The notes under the pieces: generated by a model
What the model saw: the letters and a program-made list of their open reading frames with translations, nothing else
The model's database searches: none
What the model was told of the DNA's origin: nothing
In this document: one piece after another, positions 12,302 through 14,098 of the stretch
Layout: each line of letters begins with the position of its first letter
How positions within the stretch are numbered: the stretch's first letter is position 1
Position numbers and translations under genes: made by a program
Origin: an uncultured Campylobacter sp.
GTDB lineage: Bacteria > Campylobacterota > Campylobacteria > Campylobacterales > Campylobacteraceae
Reading direction: 5' to 3'
Assembly: GCA_900772495.1 (NCBI GenBank)
Contig: CAAHEJ010000084.1
Coordinates: 1-14,098 of the forward strand
Length of the DNA: 14,098 bases

Positions 12302-14098
12302 AAGCTCACTTCCTTAATGTCCGCCACGCTTAAAAATGCCTTGTAAATCTCATAAACAAGGGCTTGGCGGTTGGTTTTTAGCCTTTCATCTTTGACATTT
12401 ATCATCACCTTATCAAAAAAGTCGTCAATCTCAGGCTTTAAAGCAAACAAAGCCCCTAAAAGCTCGCTTGGCTTGGCGTTTAGCTCGCATTTTTTAAAGG
12501 CTTTGTAAAGTGCCTTTTCTTGCTGAGTTTCAAATAAATTTTCATCAACGCCAACAGACACCTTTACAGCGATATTTGCAAGCCTTTTAAAAGTGCTGAA
12601 ATTCTCGCTAAAATCATCTTTTTTGCTCAAAGCAATCAAAGCCTTTATACTCTCATCAATATGCACTAAATCAGCATTTTGCGACATTAAAACGGCTTTG
12701 ATAAACGAAGAGTTGGCATTATAAAGCGTGTCAAGTCTTTCAAAGATAAAATTTTCAAGGCTTTGCAAATCAAATTTTTTGTAATTTGGCGCGAGTTTGT
12801 TTAAAAGTTCGCGCAAGTTGAATTTAACGCCTAAATTTAGGGCTATTTTAATCACTCCATTTGCCGCACGCCTCAAAGCATAGGGGTCTTTCGTGCCACT
12901 TGGTATTTTATTTACCGAAAAAAGCCCCATTAGCGTGTCAAGTTTGTTCGCTAGTGCCACGATACTTGAAAATTCACTGCTTGGTAAAGCCCCATTTTCA
13001 GCCTTTGGCAAATACTGCTCCCTTATGGCAAGGCTGATTTTATCGCTAAATCCTTGCACTTTGGCGTAGTAACTTCCCATAATGCCTTGAAGTTCAGTGA
13101 ATTCATACACCATACTTGTGATTAAATCAGCCTTTGCGTAGTGTATAGCCTGTGAAATGTCGTTAAATTCAGCGTTTTGATAAAGCTCACAAAGTGCCTT
13201 TGCCGCCACTTTTTCGCGCTCGGCTTTGTCTTTAAGCGTGCCTAAACCCTCTAAATAAAGCACTCCCGCAAGTTTTTCAGGCTGCAAGCCGCTTTTTAAG
13301 TCGTTTTGCCAGAAAAACATTGCGTCTTTTAGCCTTGCACGCAACACGCGCTCGTTGCCGTTGATGATTTGAGCGTAGTTTTCGCACACCGCATTTGCCA
13401 CGACTATGAAATGATTTGCCAGCTTTTCGTCCTTAAAAACGCCAAAATATCGCTGATTATCACGCATTGAGCTGATGATAACCTCGCTTGGAATTTGCAA
13501 AAACTCGCTCTCAAAGCTGCCTAAAAGGGTTTTTGGATACTCAGTTATAGCCACAACTTCGTCTAAAAGCTCGTTGTCCTCGCTGATTGTAACGCCGTTT
13601 TTAGCCTCAATGTCCTTAAATTCGGCTAAAATTTTCTCTCGCCTTTTATTTTGATTTAAGATGACAAAGTTTTTTTCTAAAAGTTCAAAATACTCGCTAA
13701 TGTCCTTAAATTCGCACAAATCATAGCTCACACTGCGGTGGATAAAGGTTTTTTTAGCACTTTTAACGCCATAGCTTTGAAAACTCACCAGCTCATCGCC
13801 CAGCACGCACACCAGCGAGCGAATGGCGCGGATAAATTCAAATTCTCCCTCTCCCCAGCGCATACTCTTGCCAAAATTTAGGCTTTGAAGCCACTTTTCT
13901 ATCATTTTAGGCAAAAGTTCAGCACTTTGCTTGCCCGCTTGCTTTTTTTGATGATATAAAACTTCTTTGCCTTTGATTTGCTTAAATTCAAGCTCTTTTT
14001 CGCTAATGCCAGCCTTTTGCAAAAAGCTCTGCCCAGCGGGCGTGAGTTTGCCGTCCTTGTAAGCTATGTCCTTTGGAGCGCCGATAAATTCGCTAATG
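12298..14098 (-). CDS. glyS: Glycyl-tRNA synthetase beta subunit (5' end outside the window)
   Basis: About 600 C-terminal residues of a protein normally near 670-700. The frame is open to the window edge: before the TTG at 14022 it reads EFIGAPKDIAYKDGKLTPAG, matching GlyS, so the true start is further right. The order is a GlyS N-terminal body, the segment GALPSSEFSSIVALANKLDTL in outline, DPYALRRAANGVIKIALNLG, and the C-terminal anticodon-binding helices. With GlyQ, which is not in this window, it forms the alpha2/beta2 enzyme that charges tRNA-Gly in the cytoplasm; the beta subunit handles tRNA recognition. It is co-transcribed with the M23 gene that overlaps its end. Confidence 0.95.
   Translation of the reverse strand, partial: ISEFIGAPKDIAYKDGKLTPAGQSFLQKAGISEKELEFKQIKGKEVLYHQKKQAGKQSAELLPKMIEKWLQSLNFGKSMRWGEGEFEFIRAIRSLVCVLGDELVSFQSYGVKSAKKTFIHRSVSYDLCEFKDISEYFELLEKNFVILNQNKRREKILAEFKDIEAKNGVTISEDNELLDEVVAITEYPKTLLGSFESEFLQIPSEVIISSMRDNQRYFGVFKDEKLANHFIVVANAVCENYAQIINGNERVLRARLKDAMFFWQNDLKSGLQPEKLAGVLYLEGLGTLKDKAEREKVAAKALCELYQNAEFNDISQAIHYAKADLITSMVYEFTELQGIMGSYYAKVQGFSDKISLAIREQYLPKAENGALPSSEFSSIVALANKLDTLMGLFSVNKIPSGTKDPYALRRAANGVIKIALNLGVKFNLRELLNKLAPNYKKFDLQSLENFIFERLDTLYNANSSFIKAVLMSQNADLVHIDESIKALIALSKKDDFSENFSTFKRLANIAVKVSVGVDENLFETQQEKALYKAFKKCELNAKPSELLGALFALKPEIDDFFDKVMINVKDERLKTNRQALVYEIYKAFLSVADIKEVSL

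Noticed and set aside
12298..14022. glyS beginning at TTG 14022
   Set aside because: The same frame remains open and GlyS-like to the window edge, so the gene is simply cut by the window.

Overview
The window looks like the chromosome of a Campylobacterota bacterium (Campylobacter/Helicobacter lineage). The evidence is the tightly overlapping run S4-domain protein, TsaE, LptB, RpoN (a gene order familiar from Campylobacter and Helicobacter), a GlyS of the alpha2/beta2 type, AT-rich spacers, and palindromic REP-like elements of the 'TGGATTGCCACGC / GCAATGA' and 'TGTCATACTGAGC' kinds. The genus cannot be fixed from the sequence alone.

Layout. (1) Positions 1-1946 are accessory. A leader region carrying a (TC)12 tract precedes a four-helix membrane protein of unknown function (345-1106). 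An outer-membrane beta-barrel gene follows (1203-1946) that is cut by one in-frame TAA. (2) Positions 1983-2151 hold an imperfect inverted-repeat element. (3) Positions 2264-3433 encode a secreted M23 peptidoglycan peptidase resembling Csd3/HdpA. (4) Positions 3778-7038 are a five-gene overlapping operon: S4 RNA-binding protein, tsaE, lptB, rpoN and a YgjP-like metallopeptidase. (5) Positions 7039-8050 are about 1 kb without a convincing gene. They contain another REP-like palindrome and a second, expanded copy of the (TC)n leader from the window start.

(6) Positions 8051-11263 are an AT-rich island of seven small envelope proteins. Two are EexN-like entry-exclusion lipoproteins, the second with a duplicated domain. 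They are followed by a T4 Imm-like superinfection-immunity membrane protein, a strong terminator, an unrecognised lipoprotein, two tandem paralogous two-helix membrane proteins, and a lipoprotein gene whose apparent start codon is ATA behind a perfect ribosome binding site. (7) Positions 11322-11418 are degenerate AT-rich tandem repeats between convergent genes. (8) On the minus strand lie the 3' part of glyS (running off the right edge) and, overlapping it by 4 nt, a second M23 peptidase.

How the genes may work together. The core genes serve housekeeping roles: cell-wall shaping, t6A tRNA modification, LPS export, sigma-54 transcription and glycyl-tRNA charging. The island at 8051-11263 joins families associated with plasmid entry exclusion and phage superinfection exclusion, so it may be an envelope-level barrier module; this is inference. 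The two leader copies (51-332 and 7511-8023) both contain a (TC)n tract, a terminator-like hairpin with a 35-nt identical stretch, a second small hairpin just before the ribosome binding site, and an open frame that ends at the downstream start codon. This makes a phase-variable leader the most interesting untested idea in the window.
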